Positions 1 to 8,593 of a stretch of DNA of 64,000 nt are shown piece by piece. The DNA is from Flagellimonas meishanensis (GTDB lineage Bacteria > Bacteroidota > Bacteroidia > Flavobacteriales > Flavobacteriaceae): assembly GCF_019880545.1 (NCBI RefSeq), contig NZ_JAINVW010000001.1, positions 496,001-560,000 of the forward strand. Direction: 5' to 3'. The translations under genes were made by a program, and so were the position numbers. Within the stretch, counting starts at the first letter, position 1. Each line of letters opens with the position of its first letter. The notes under the pieces were generated by a model. The model saw only the letters and a program-made list of their open reading frames with translations. It searched no databases and was not told the origin of the DNA.

Positions 1-1
1 T

Positions 2-148
2 AATGCGGACGCCCTCGCAGCGATGAAGCGCATACTTTGGGAAGGAACCGACCATTGGGACACCCTTTTGCTGGAGCGTGCGGAGGCTTCTGGTCGACTT
101 GCCCTATCCCCGACCACAAAAAAAGTATTGGCAAAGTTTAAAAAATAA
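2..148 (+). CDS. Enoyl-CoA hydratase/isomerase family protein, C-terminal fragment
   Basis: The open frame enters from the left edge and stops with TAA at 146-148, leaving 48 codons. The visible tail contains ALAAMKRILWEGTDHWDTLL and then a short Lys-rich end. This matches the C-terminal trimerisation helices of flavobacterial enoyl-CoA hydratases/isomerases, where a helix ending in Trp-Glu-Gly-Thr-(D/E)-His-Trp is typical. Such proteins hydrate enoyl-CoA thioesters in fatty-acid or leucine breakdown in the cytosol. The catalytic region lies outside the window, so the substrate cannot be judged. A 37-codon gene follows after 3 bases, so the genes are probably co-transcribed. Confidence 0.75.
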   Translation, partial: NADALAAMKRILWEGTDHWDTLLLERAEASGRLALSPTTKKVLAKFKK

Positions 149-151
149 ACA

Positions 152-265
152 ATGGAAATAGTTTCGTTTTTTAACAGTGACCTTGTTTTTCCCCTAATGG
201 CCCTGTTGGTCATTGTGGTGTACGTTTTGACCAGGATTCGCAATAGAAAGCGCTTTAAAAGATAA
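152..265 (+). CDS. Small single-pass membrane protein (37 aa), unknown function
   Basis: This short frame runs ATG to TAA between the enoyl-CoA hydratase end (148) and the lpxH start (266). Its stop abuts the next ATG directly, which argues for a real translated gene in the operon. The product has a short polar start (MEIVSFFNSD), one hydrophobic segment of about 16 residues (roughly 11-26) and a basic tail (RIRNRKRFKR). That suggests a single transmembrane helix with the basic end in the cytosol. I do not recognise a family. The evidence is its packing, its strand and its plausible membrane topology. Confidence 0.55.
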   Translation: MEIVSFFNSDLVFPLMALLVIVVYVLTRIRNRKRFKR

Positions 266-1051
266 ATGAAAGTCATTTCCCTACAAAAAGGTAAAAAGGT
301 CTACTTCGCCAGTGACAACCATTTGGGTGCACCAACCCAAAAGGACAGTTTGCCACGGGAAAAGAAGTTTGTGGCCTGGCTGGATTCCATCAAACATGAT
401 GCGCAGGCCATTTTTTTGATGGGAGACCTTTTTGATTTTTGGTTCGAGTACAAAACAGTTGTCCCCAAAGGATTCACCCGTACCCTTGGCAAACTTGCCG
501 AGCTCTCCGATAGCGGCATCCAGATAACCTATTTTGTGGGCAACCATGATTTGTGGATGAACGGCTATTTTGAGGAAGAACTGAATATCCCCGTTTACCA
601 CGAACCCCAGCATTTTTTGATCAATGATACCTCTTTCTTCATTGGTCATGGGGATGGTCTAGGTCCAGACGACAAAGGTTTCAAAAGAATGAAAAAAGTT
701 TTCACCAATCCCATTGCGCAATGGTTTTTCAAGTGGTTGCACCCCGATTTGGGCGTGCGCCTGGGAAAGCATCTATCCGTAAACAATAAGATCATTTCTG
801 GGGAGGCCGATGCAAAGTTTATGGGCGAGGACAAGGAATGGCTTGTTCTTTATGCCAAACGAAAATTGGAAACCCGGCATTATGACCATTTCATTTTTGG
901 GCACAGACATCTGCCTATGGAAATCAAGTTAAGCAAAACATCAACCTATACCAATCTTGGGGATTGGATCTCCCATTTCACTTATGCGGTTTTTGACGGT
1001 AAGAATCTTTCACTCCATTCGCAAAAGAACATGTCCCAACCCCAGAAATAA
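266..1051 (+). CDS. lpxH: UDP-2,3-diacylglucosamine diphosphatase (LpxH-type metallophosphoesterase)
   Basis: The enzyme cleaves UDP-2,3-diacylglucosamine to lipid X and UMP, the fourth step of lipid A synthesis, at the inner face of the cytoplasmic membrane. The 261-residue protein shows the calcineurin-like metal motifs in order: D17-N-H19, GDLFDFW (D54), GNHD (92-95), GHGDG near 128-132 and GHRH near 214-217. Length and motif spacing fit LpxH. Translation starts immediately after the stop of the upstream 37-codon gene, so it is probably translationally coupled. It converges on ppdK. Only the exact substrate rests on family knowledge, because related phosphoesterases share the metal site. 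Confidence 0.92.
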   Translation: MKVISLQKGKKVYFASDNHLGAPTQKDSLPREKKFVAWLDSIKHDAQAIFLMGDLFDFWFEYKTVVPKGFTRTLGKLAELSDSGIQITYFVGNHDLWMNGYFEEELNIPVYHEPQHFLINDTSFFIGHGDGLGPDDKGFKRMKKVFTNPIAQWFFKWLHPDLGVRLGKHLSVNNKIISGEADAKFMGEDKEWLVLYAKRKLETRHYDHFIFGHRHLPMEIKLSKTSTYTNLGDWISHFTYAVFDGKNLSLHSQKNMSQPQK

Positions 1052-1104
1052 AAGCTTTACCGGGGCCAGGGCATTCTCGTGAATATGGATTTTCACTATG
1101 GCAT

Positions 1105-3825
1105 CTATTTTACTGCCGCCTGTGCCGCGGCAATCCGTGCAATGGGGACCCTAAAGGGTGAGCAGCTTACATAATTGATTCCTGTTTGGTAACAAAACTC
1201 CACAGAGCTTGGTTCACCTCCATGCTCACCACAGATTCCCACTTTAAGATCACTGTTGGACGCCCTGCCTCTTTTTGTGCCCATTTCAACAAGTTGTCCA
1301 ACTCCTTCTTGGTCGAGAATTTCAAAAGGGTCTGCGGCCAATATTCCTTTTTCCAAATAGATTGGCAGGAACTTTCCGGCATCGTCCCTTGAATAACCGA
1401 AAGTCATTTGGGTTAGGTCATTTGTCCCAAATGAGAAAAACTCGGCTCTATTGGCAATCTCGCCCGCGATCAATGCTGCCCTTGGCACTTCTATCATGGT
1501 GCCTATGGAAAAGTCAACCTTGTCGTCATATTCTTCAAAAACAAGCTGGGCGGTTTCCCTGATCACCTTTTCTTGTTCCACAAATTCACTAACGGTCCCT
1601 ACTAGAGGAACCATAATTTCAGGTTTGGCCGCAATTCCTTTTTGCTTTAAGCTTAGGGCTGCTTCCAAAATGGCCCGGGTCTGCATCTCGGTAATCTCGG
1701 GGTAGGTGTTTCCAAGACGACATCCCCTATGGCCCAACATGGGATTGAACTCTTCAAGTTCCGCCACCTTGGATTTTACAGCTCCCAAGGAAATATGAAG
1801 ATCTTCTGCCAATTCCTTTTGCGTCGCCAATTGGTGTGGGACAAATTCGTGCAAGGGTGGGTCCAACAACCTTATGGTCACCGGCAAACCGTTCATCACC
1901 TCAAATATTTCCTCAAAATCTTTGCGTTGCATGGGCAACAAATCCTCCAAAGCTGCTTTTCTGCCTTTTACCGTGCTGGCCAAAATCATTTCCCTCATGG
2001 CCTTGATCCGGTCCACTTCAAAAAACATGTGCTCTGTCCTTGCCAGTCCAATACCGGTGGCGCCAAAGCTTTTAGCTATTTTTGCATCCTTTGGGTTATC
2101 GGCATTCGCTCTAACTTCCATGGTCCTGAACTTATCCGACAAGGCCATAATTTCGGCAAATTCTCCAGTAAGCTCCGGTTCCATGGTGGCCACTTTTCCC
2201 TCCAGGACATTGCCTGTCGAACCGTTCAAGGAAATCCAATCGCCCTCGTGGTATACTTTGCCATCAACGGTCATTGTTCTTTTTTTGTAATTAATCTTTA
2301 ATGCGCCCGCACCGGAAATACAACATTTTCCCATTCCCCTGGCAACAACTGCCGCATGGGAGGTCATCCCTCCGCGAGCTGTCAAAATACCTTTTGCCAA
2401 GTTCATTCCCTCAAGATCTTCGGGAGAGGTCTCTATCCGAACCAGGATTGAATTCTTGAATTTTTTGGCCTCATCCGCAAAAAAAACAATCTGCCCAGTG
2501 GCAGCTCCCGGTGATGCTGGCAATCCCTGGGCAATCACATGGGCTCTCTTCAAGGCCTTGGGGTCAAACACGGGATGTAACAATTCATCCAATTTATTGG
2601 GCTCTATCTTTAGCAAGGCCTCTTTTTCACTCAAAAGGCCTTCCCTCAATAAATCCACAGCAATCTTGACCATGGCCGCTCCTGTACGTTTGCCGTTTCG
2701 GGTCTGGAGAATCCAGAGTTTTCCATCCTGAATGGTGAACTCCATGTCCTGCATATCCCTGTAATGCTTTTCCAGCACCTCTTGATAATTGAACAACTCC
2801 GTGTAGATCTTTGGCATGATTTCTTCCAAAGAGGGATAGTTTTTACGTCTTTCATCCTCATCTGTCTGTGCCAGTTCCGCCCACCGGATTGAACCCAATT
2901 TAGTAATCTGTTGGGGCGTGCGCACACCAGCCACCACATCTTCGCCTTGGGCATTGACCAGGTACTCGCCATTAAATTCGTTGGACCCGGTGGCGGCATC
3001 ACGGGTAAAGCATACCCCTGTAGCCGAATTATCACCCATATTTCCAAAAACCATAGCCTGCACATTAACAGCAGTACCCCAATCTGAGGGTATTCCATTG
3101 ATTTTTCGATAATATATTGCCCTATTGCCGTTCCAGCTGTCAAAAACAGCCATGACGGCTCCCCATAACTGCTCCCAAGGGTTATTTGGGAAGTTGCGCC
3201 CGGTTTTCTTTTTTACACTGTCCTTAAAATCATAAACAAGGTCTTGAAGGTCTTGCACGGTGAACTGTGTGTCGTGCTCAATGCGTCTTTTCTCCTTAAG
3301 ATGGTCTATTATTTCCTCAAATGGATCTTCATCTTCCTTGGTCGCCGGTTTCATACCCAACACGACGCTGCCGTACATTTGGATGAACCGGCGATAGGAA
3401 TCCCAGGCAAAGCGTTCATTATTGGTTTTCTTGGCCAGGCCAATTACAGAATCGTCATTCAACCCCAAATTGAGTACCGTATCCATCATCCCTGGCATGG
3501 ATACCCTGGCTCCCGATCTTACCGAAAGCAATAGCGGGTTCTCATTGTCCCCGAACTGCGTCCCCATGTTTTTTTCAATTTTCCGGATTGAAGCTGCCAC
3601 CTCTTCCTCAAGCAGTCCAATCACCATATCCCTACCTTGGCCATTGTACTCCGTACACACTTCCGTAGTGATCGTAAATCCCGGAGGCACAGGAATTCCC
3701 AACCTGCTCATTTCGGCCAAATTGGCTCCTTTTCCCCCGAGCAAATTCTTCATTTCGCTACTTCCATCGGCATTTTTGTCTCCGAATGTATAGACCCTTT
3801 TTTTTGTTTTTGTCAAAATCTCCAT
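1105..3825 (-). CDS. ppdK: Pyruvate, phosphate dikinase
   Basis: The enzyme interconverts pyruvate, ATP and phosphate with phosphoenolpyruvate, AMP and pyrophosphate in the cytosol, serving gluconeogenesis or PPi-linked glycolysis. The 906 residues match the normal length of about 880-910. The N-terminal ATP-grasp part begins with LLGGKGANLAEM and contains SVRSGARVSMPGMMDTVLNL. The central swivelling domain has the phosphohistidine loop GGMTSHAAVVARGMGK. The C-terminal PEP-utilising barrel contains RLLDPPLHEF, GHRGCRLG and VGICGEHGGEP. It is transcribed leftward, alone. A perfect palindrome at 3885-3898, about 60 bases before the start, may be an FNR/CRP-type operator. Confidence 0.97.
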   Translation of the reverse strand: MEILTKTKKRVYTFGDKNADGSSEMKNLLGGKGANLAEMSRLGIPVPPGFTITTEVCTEYNGQGRDMVIGLLEEEVAASIRKIEKNMGTQFGDNENPLLLSVRSGARVSMPGMMDTVLNLGLNDDSVIGLAKKTNNERFAWDSYRRFIQMYGSVVLGMKPATKEDEDPFEEIIDHLKEKRRIEHDTQFTVQDLQDLVYDFKDSVKKKTGRNFPNNPWEQLWGAVMAVFDSWNGNRAIYYRKINGIPSDWGTAVNVQAMVFGNMGDNSATGVCFTRDAATGSNEFNGEYLVNAQGEDVVAGVRTPQQITKLGSIRWAELAQTDEDERRKNYPSLEEIMPKIYTELFNYQEVLEKHYRDMQDMEFTIQDGKLWILQTRNGKRTGAAMVKIAVDLLREGLLSEKEALLKIEPNKLDELLHPVFDPKALKRAHVIAQGLPASPGAATGQIVFFADEAKKFKNSILVRIETSPEDLEGMNLAKGILTARGGMTSHAAVVARGMGKCCISGAGALKINYKKRTMTVDGKVYHEGDWISLNGSTGNVLEGKVATMEPELTGEFAEIMALSDKFRTMEVRANADNPKDAKIAKSFGATGIGLARTEHMFFEVDRIKAMREMILASTVKGRKAALEDLLPMQRKDFEEIFEVMNGLPVTIRLLDPPLHEFVPHQLATQKELAEDLHISLGAVKSKVAELEEFNPMLGHRGCRLGNTYPEITEMQTRAILEAALSLKQKGIAAKPEIMVPLVGTVSEFVEQEKVIRETAQLVFEEYDDKVDFSIGTMIEVPRAALIAGEIANRAEFFSFGTNDLTQMTFGYSRDDAGKFLPIYLEKGILAADPFEILDQEGVGQLVEMGTKRGRASNSDLKVGICGEHGGEPSSVEFCYQTGINYVSCSPFRVPIARIAAAQAAVK

Positions 3826-3884
3826 TGAAATTAGTCTTTAAATATCCGCAACTTCGAAGGTAAGCTGCTTGACAACGGGGATTT

Positions 3885-3898
3885 ATGACCAAAGTCAT
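3885..3898. promoter_or_regulatory. FNR/CRP-like palindrome upstream of ppdK
   Basis: The sequence ATGAC-CAAA-GTCAT is a perfect inverted repeat with a 4-base spacer, the same half-site spacing as an FNR box. It lies in the 115-base gap between ppdK (start 3825) and the MFS gene (end 3941), which fits control of ppdK. Operator function is inferred from symmetry and position only. A short hairpin in the MFS mRNA tail is an alternative. Confidence 0.4.
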
Positions 3899-3940
3899 GA
3901 AAGAGGAAAACAGTGTTAAAATTCTTGCTGAAATTCGGGC

Positions 3941-5191
3941 TTAATCCTGATCGTCCACATCTTTTGACAAATCCAACCGTCTAAATGCAGGAGATGCCAA
4001 GGCCGTTGTGCCAACGGTCAATAAGGTCATGATGCCGCCGAAGACCACAGCTTGGACCGTGCCCAAAAGCTTGGCGGCCAATCCACTCTCAAATGCGCCA
4101 AGTTCATTGGATGATCCCACAAAAATGGAATTTACCGAGGCTACCCTGCCACGCATATTGTCAGGGGTCTTCAATTGCAATATGGTTTGGCGAATGATCA
4201 TGGAAACACCGTCAACGGCACCACTAAGGAACAGGGCCAACACTGAAAGCCAAAACAGTTCGGAAATCCCGAAAACGATAATGCACACTCCAAAGCCAAA
4301 TACCGCCCAGAGTAATTTTTTGCCTGCATTTTTGTGCAGGGGAAACCTGGTAGAGCCCAACATGGTGATGGATGCCCCCACTGCTGGCGCAGCCCGTAAT
4401 ATGCCAAACCCTTCGGAGCCTACATGAAGAATATCCTGTGCATAAATTGGCAGGAGAGCCACGGCTCCGCCAAAAAGGACGGCAATCATATCCAGCGTCA
4501 ATGCGCCCAAAATGGCCTTGTTGCCAAACACAAACCGGAGGCCATCCCTTAAACTTTGGAATACAGGCTCACCTATCTTAGGGTTTAAAATAGGTTTGGG
4601 CGGAATCTTCAGCAAAAACAGAAGCGCAAGTACTGAAAAGGCAAAAATGACGCACATGGACCAATGGATACCAATCCAACTAATGGAAAAACCAGCCACC
4701 GCAGGGCCCAAAACGGAAGCGAGCTGCCAAGTGGAACTACTCCAAGTGGCCGCGTTGGGATAGATTTTTTTGGGGACTATCAACGCAATCAATGAAAAGA
4801 TTGTGGGCCCAATAAAGGCACGGACCAAACCGCCCAAAAAAACCAAAAAATAGATTGTATAAAGAATTTTGTCTTGTTCCAACGCTGCCTCCAGCTTGGG
4901 ATGGCTTACCAAAAACAATCCAAGACTGATCACGGAAAAGCCAAGAATGCATTTGATCAAAAGGTTCCTTTTTTCCTTTTGATCTACAACATGGCCGGCA
5001 AAAAGCGCCATGCCCACAGCGGGAATCACTTCCATCAATCCGATAATGCCCAAGGACAAGGGATCTTTGGTAAGGGAATACACCTGCCATTCAATTACGA
5101 TGAACTGCATGGACCATGCAAAGACCATGGCAAAACGGACCGCTAAAAAAATGTTGAATTCTTTAAAGCGAAGAGCGGCGTAGGGATCCAT
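3941..5191 (-). CDS. MFS transporter, EntS/DUF894-like exporter
   Basis: This is a twelve-helix-type major facilitator of 416 residues. I chose the ATG at 5191 (MDPYAALRFKEFNIFLAVRF) because the longer frame would overlap the end of recJ by about 49 bases, and the family begins close to this motif. Hydrophobic segments fill the protein. The loop between helices 2 and 3 is seen as GHVVDQKEKRNLL, a form of the MFS signature motif A, and a related motif occurs after the midpoint (NMRGRVASVN). The family exports siderophores, drugs or other small molecules through the inner membrane by proton antiport. Nothing nearby shows the substrate. It lies 5 bases downstream of recJ and is probably in the same transcript. 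Confidence 0.85.
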   Translation of the reverse strand: MDPYAALRFKEFNIFLAVRFAMVFAWSMQFIVIEWQVYSLTKDPLSLGIIGLMEVIPAVGMALFAGHVVDQKEKRNLLIKCILGFSVISLGLFLVSHPKLEAALEQDKILYTIYFLVFLGGLVRAFIGPTIFSLIALIVPKKIYPNAATWSSSTWQLASVLGPAVAGFSISWIGIHWSMCVIFAFSVLALLFLLKIPPKPILNPKIGEPVFQSLRDGLRFVFGNKAILGALTLDMIAVLFGGAVALLPIYAQDILHVGSEGFGILRAAPAVGASITMLGSTRFPLHKNAGKKLLWAVFGFGVCIIVFGISELFWLSVLALFLSGAVDGVSMIIRQTILQLKTPDNMRGRVASVNSIFVGSSNELGAFESGLAAKLLGTVQAVVFGGIMTLLTVGTTALASPAFRRLDLSKDVDDQD

Positions 5192-5196
5192 AAAGT

Positions 5197-6885
5197 TTAG
5201 CGAAGGTCTTTCAGTTTTAGTTGAAGGCTCACGGTGCCGTTCCATTCATTTTCATCCAGTGAAAATACGACATCGAACTTGCTTTTGTTCTTTACCAGGT
5301 TTAGTTTATGGCCCAAATTGAAACCGATGCCTCCGAAAACAGGGGACCCTTTTTGGTAAACCGAAAGCTTCAGGTGCTTTTCGTCTTCCCCAACACCTCG
5401 TGCATAGCCCGTATCCTGAACGCCTTCGGCCATGAAGACCGGGGTCATGTTCCCGGGGCCAAACGGAGCAAACTGGTTCAATATGCGCATCAATTTCGGG
5501 GTTATTTCATTCAAATCCATTTTTGCGTCAATGCTCATGTCTGGTTTTAACAAATTAGGATCTATGCTGCTGGAAACCACTTTTTCAAACTGTTGTTTGA
5601 ATGTTAGGTACTGCTCTTCCAGCATGGTAAGCCCGGCGGCGTACTTATGCCCTCCAAATTGCTCCAAACAATCCGCGCATTCTTCCAACGCATTATAAAT
5701 ATCAAATCCTTTTACAGATCGTGCTGAAGCCGCGAGTCTGTCCCCGCTTTTGGTAAAGACCAATGTGGGGCGATAATGCGTCTCTGTCAACCTGGATGCC
5801 ACAATGCCAATGACGCCTTTGTGCCAGTTTTCATTGTAGACCACTGAGGTATAGCGTTCCTCTTCTTGGTTATCCTTAATTTGCTTCAAAGCTTCCTCGG
5901 TAATCTCTTGGTCCAAATTTCTCCGTTCCGCATTGAAGGCTTCTATCTCCAGGGCAAACTGTTGGGCTGTGGAATCATCAACCTCCGTTAAGAGATTGAC
6001 AGCGTGTTCCGCATGCTTCATTCGACCGGCGGCGTTAATTCTGGGTGCCAGGATAAAAACCACGTCGGAGACAGTTATTGCCTTCTTTTTAATCTGTCCC
6101 AATATTGCCTTGATACCTGGGCGTGGGTCTGTGTTGATAACCTTAAGGCCATAATGTGTCAAGATTCTGTTTTCCCCGGTTATTGGGACAATATCCGCGG
6201 CTATCGCCGTTGCCACGAGGTCAAGATAGGGAACCACGGACTCCAATGTGCCGCCCCACGTTGTGCTCAGGGCCTGGATAAGTTTGAAACCGACCCCACA
6301 ACCACAGAGTTCTTTGTAAGGATAGGGGCAATCATCTTGTTTGGGATCCAAAACCGCCACAGCGTCGGGTAGAATATTTCCTGGACGGTGATGGTCGCAA
6401 ATTATAAAATCAATCCCTTTATCCTTTGCATATTTTATCTGCTGCACAGCTTTGATGCCGCAATCCAAAGCAATGATTAGGGAGAAGTCGTTATCCGATG
6501 CAAAATCGATTCCATTAATGGAAATTCCGTACCCTTCAGCATAACGGTCTGGAATGTAGGTGGCCACATTGGGATATCTTTCCCTCAAAAATGAGGACAT
6601 CAGGGCCACTGCTGTGGTGCCGTCCACATCGTAGTCCCCATACACCAAAATGTTTTCGCCATTCGCCATGGCCAATTCAATCCGAGTGACGGCCTTTTGC
6701 ATATCCTTCATCAAAAAGGGGTCGTGCAATTCAGTAAGCTGTGGCCTAAAAAACCGCTTGGCCTCACTGTAATTGGTTATGCCCCGCTGAAGTAAAAGAT
6801 GGGCTATTATGGGTTCAACTTTCAATTCCCCTGATAGCTTTTTTATTTCATTTGGGTCTGGCTTGGGTTTAATGGTCCAACGCAT
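5197..6885 (-). CDS. recJ: Single-stranded-DNA-specific exonuclease RecJ
   Basis: RecJ degrades single-stranded DNA 5' to 3' in recombinational and mismatch repair. DHH-superfamily motifs are present in order: GDYDVDGTTAVALM near residues 78-91, ALDCGIKA, and CDHHRPG. The DHHA1 domain follows (FGGHKYAAGLTM near 400), then an OB-like C-terminal region. I prefer the ATG at 6885 (MRWTIKPKPDPN) over one five codons upstream, since flavobacterial homologues usually begin with MRW. That gives 562 residues, normal for the family. The MFS gene follows after 5 bases. No repair genes are nearby. Confidence 0.95.
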   Translation of the reverse strand: MRWTIKPKPDPNEIKKLSGELKVEPIIAHLLLQRGITNYSEAKRFFRPQLTELHDPFLMKDMQKAVTRIELAMANGENILVYGDYDVDGTTAVALMSSFLRERYPNVATYIPDRYAEGYGISINGIDFASDNDFSLIIALDCGIKAVQQIKYAKDKGIDFIICDHHRPGNILPDAVAVLDPKQDDCPYPYKELCGCGVGFKLIQALSTTWGGTLESVVPYLDLVATAIAADIVPITGENRILTHYGLKVINTDPRPGIKAILGQIKKKAITVSDVVFILAPRINAAGRMKHAEHAVNLLTEVDDSTAQQFALEIEAFNAERRNLDQEITEEALKQIKDNQEEERYTSVVYNENWHKGVIGIVASRLTETHYRPTLVFTKSGDRLAASARSVKGFDIYNALEECADCLEQFGGHKYAAGLTMLEEQYLTFKQQFEKVVSSSIDPNLLKPDMSIDAKMDLNEITPKLMRILNQFAPFGPGNMTPVFMAEGVQDTGYARGVGEDEKHLKLSVYQKGSPVFGGIGFNLGHKLNLVKNKSKFDVVFSLDENEWNGTVSLQLKLKDLR

Positions 6886-6903
6886 TTTTATAATGTTCAA
6901 GGG

Positions 6904-7353
6904 TTAAGTTCAATTCAAAGTTCAAGTTCAGGTTCAGGACTGCTTTTTTCGAATTATTGCGGAAATGATTTTAATCAATTGTTCTATTTCATCCAAAAGA
7001 AAATCTCTTGTTTGCTCACCGCCATAATCTATCTTGCCCATAATTCTAAGATTTACCCTGGACTCCTTCAGCTCTTTTAGGGTTGTGGAAGCTTTATGGC
7101 GATAATCTTTGCTGGTAAGGGCGCCTTGGGCCTCTCCAAAATTTAAAGCTGCGCTTCCCCCAGAACGAAGCAACTGGTTACCATAATATTGCCCTGTAAA
7201 ATCCCTTGGAAGATCTTTACAAAAGATGGCGATGTTAGCAGCTAGTTCAACGAATCTGTCCTCCAAATCAAATTTTCTCTGTATCATGTTATTGCATGTT
7301 TTTGATTTGAGGTTGACCAAAATGTTTTGTTCCTATCTTATACTTGAACTTAA
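6904..7353. repeat. Short inverted repeats flanking the four-helix-bundle gene
   Basis: TTAAGTTCAA at 6904-6913 is the exact reverse complement of TTGAACTTAA at 7344-7353. A second copy of the core, AAGTTCAAG, lies at 6918-6926 inside a run of GTTCAA/GTTCAG units, and its complement CTTGAACTT lies at 7343-7351. The arms bracket the S23-type gene. Chance is possible because the units are short and of low complexity. Confidence 0.45.
6934..7287 (-). CDS. Four-helix-bundle protein, 23S rRNA intervening-sequence (S23/IVP) family
   Basis: The protein has 117 residues from the ATG at 7287 (MIQRKFDLEDRFVELA); a longer start at 7320 is possible. It shows the family pattern: an LEDR-(F)-x-ELA start, QLLRSGGSAALNFGEAQGA in the middle, a KDYRHK segment, then LKELKESRVNLRIM and a final amphipathic helix. 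Members are small four-helix bundles first found inside 23S rRNA insertions, and many are free-standing in Bacteroidetes. The biochemical role is unknown. The gene is flanked by TTAAGTTCAA-type sequences in inverted orientation (see findings), so it may be a small mobile cassette. Confidence 0.85.
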   Translation of the reverse strand: MIQRKFDLEDRFVELAANIAIFCKDLPRDFTGQYYGNQLLRSGGSAALNFGEAQGALTSKDYRHKASTTLKELKESRVNLRIMGKIDYGGEQTRDFLLDEIEQLIKIISAIIRKKQS

Positions 7354-7375
7354 ATCTTGTGATTGGACTTACGTG

Positions 7376-7804
7376 TCATCTATGATGAAAAAATGTCTGA
7401 ATCTCTAGTTCGGCAAATCTCCGAAACATCTCCATGACACCACAATATTTTTCCACCGACAAATCCACTGCCCGTTGCAACTTGTCCTCTTTTAAATTGG
7501 ACCCATGAAAATGGTATTCAATGGTAACCCTATCATAATACTTGGGGTGCTCATCGGTTAAATTGGCCACAGTTTCTATGCTAAAGTCATCCACTTCCAG
7601 TTTCATCTTCTTTATCAACGATGCCACGTCGAGTCCCGAACAGCCTGCCAATGCCGATAGCATCAATGCCTTAGGCCGCAAACCAGAGCCTTCTCCTCCA
7701 TCCTCGGGCGCTGCATCGATTCGCAAAGTATGGTTTGATGGATTGGTGCTCTCAAAAGCCATCTCTCCCAACCACTTGGTGGTCACATGATTTGTATTTG
7801 CCAT
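7376..7804 (-). CDS. OsmC family peroxiredoxin-like protein
   Basis: OsmC/Ohr-type proteins reduce organic hydroperoxides with two Cys residues, or act as uncharacterised redox proteins, in the cytosol. The 142-residue product has the two conserved cysteines in their usual settings: LAGCSGLDVASL near residue 55, and VEKYCGVMEMF near 125. The first beta-rich part (WLGEMAFESTN) and the central helix LMLSALAGCSG fit the fold. The gene stands alone and is divergent from the AhpD-like gene at 7853 across a 48-base gap, so the two may share a stress-responsive control region. The precise subfamily (OsmC or YhfA-like) is uncertain. Confidence 0.9.
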   Translation of the reverse strand: MANTNHVTTKWLGEMAFESTNPSNHTLRIDAAPEDGGEGSGLRPKALMLSALAGCSGLDVASLIKKMKLEVDDFSIETVANLTDEHPKYYDRVTIEYHFHGSNLKEDKLQRAVDLSVEKYCGVMEMFRRFAELEIQTFFHHR

Positions 7805-7852
7805 AATTTTTGTTTCTTGTGAAAGCTAAAAATACAATAAAATAGACCCACA

Positions 7853-8455
7853 ATGGCATTAGTGAAACCCCTTGACCCGAATCATGATGTAGAGACCAAA
7901 AAACTGGCAGAATTCTTTAATGAAACCCTGGGTTTTTGTCCAAATTCGGTATTGACCATGCAGCATCGTCCTGCGATTTCCAAAGCTTTCATTAACCTGA
8001 ACAAAGCAGTGATGGCCAATGAAGGCCGTGTTACTTCTGCATTAAAAAGAATGATTGCCTGGGTTAGCAGCAATGCCACAGGGTGCAGGTATTGCCAGGC
8101 ACACGCCATCCGGGCTGCGGAACGCTACGGTGCGGAACAAGAGCAACTGGACCATATTTGGGAGTACACGACACATCCGGCTTTTTCCGAAGCGGAACGG
8201 GCCGCTCTGGATTTTTCACTGGCGGCCTCACAAGTGCCAAATGCCGTGAACGCCGAAATAAAGGAACGGCTTTACCAATATTGGAACGAAGGGGAGATTG
8301 TGGAAATGTTGGGGGTAATCTCATTGTTTGGGTATTTAAATCGTTGGAACGACTCCATGGGCACTTCCATTGAGGATGGCGCTGTGGAAAGTGCCGAGCA
8401 ATATTTGGCCAAAACGGGATGGGAAAAAGGGAAACACGATGGGTCTAGGTATTAG
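7853..8455 (+). CDS. Carboxymuconolactone decarboxylase / AhpD-like peroxidase-related protein
   Basis: The 200-residue protein has the AhpD core. GCRYCQAHAIRAAERYG near residues 81-97 gives the C-x2-C-x2-H redox site, and an all-helical region surrounds it. The N-terminal half (FNETLGFCPNSVLTMQHRP) and C-terminal half (GEIVEMLGVISLFGYLNRWND) are typical of the longer peroxidase-related branch. Members use the Cys pair for alkylhydroperoxidase or thiol-disulfide chemistry. Its divergence from OsmC at 7804 supports an oxidative-stress role. The exact substrate is unknown. No operon partner follows. Confidence 0.88.
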   Translation: MALVKPLDPNHDVETKKLAEFFNETLGFCPNSVLTMQHRPAISKAFINLNKAVMANEGRVTSALKRMIAWVSSNATGCRYCQAHAIRAAERYGAEQEQLDHIWEYTTHPAFSEAERAALDFSLAASQVPNAVNAEIKERLYQYWNEGEIVEMLGVISLFGYLNRWNDSMGTSIEDGAVESAEQYLAKTGWEKGKHDGSRY

Positions 8456-8571
8456 ATTCTAGAAGATAGACCGCTGCGTTTTTAGATTAATTTTTTTGGC
8501 ATCACTCCATCATATTGTAACTATCATAGTCGCTGTGCATTCTTTAATAATAGATAATAAATATTATTTAT

Positions 8572-8579
8572 TATATTTG
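8572..8579 (+). promoter_or_regulatory. Bacteroidetes -7 promoter element (TATATTTG)
   Basis: TATATTTG fits the Bacteroidetes sigma-ABfr -7 consensus TAnnTTTG exactly. It stands 14 bases before the ATG of a 54-codon frame in an AT-rich gap. No clear -33 TTTG is seen at the ideal distance, so the call is moderate. Confidence 0.45.
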
Positions 8580-8593
8580 CATAGATAAAAACT

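Noticed and set aside
3941-5245. Long start for the MFS gene at 5245
   Set aside because: It would overlap recJ by about 49 bases and add a polar, atypical leader.
6904-6938. GTTCAA/GTTCAG run as a CRISPR or tandem-repeat locus
   Set aside because: Only about five units of 6-9 bases, no spacers; treated as part of possible flanking repeats.
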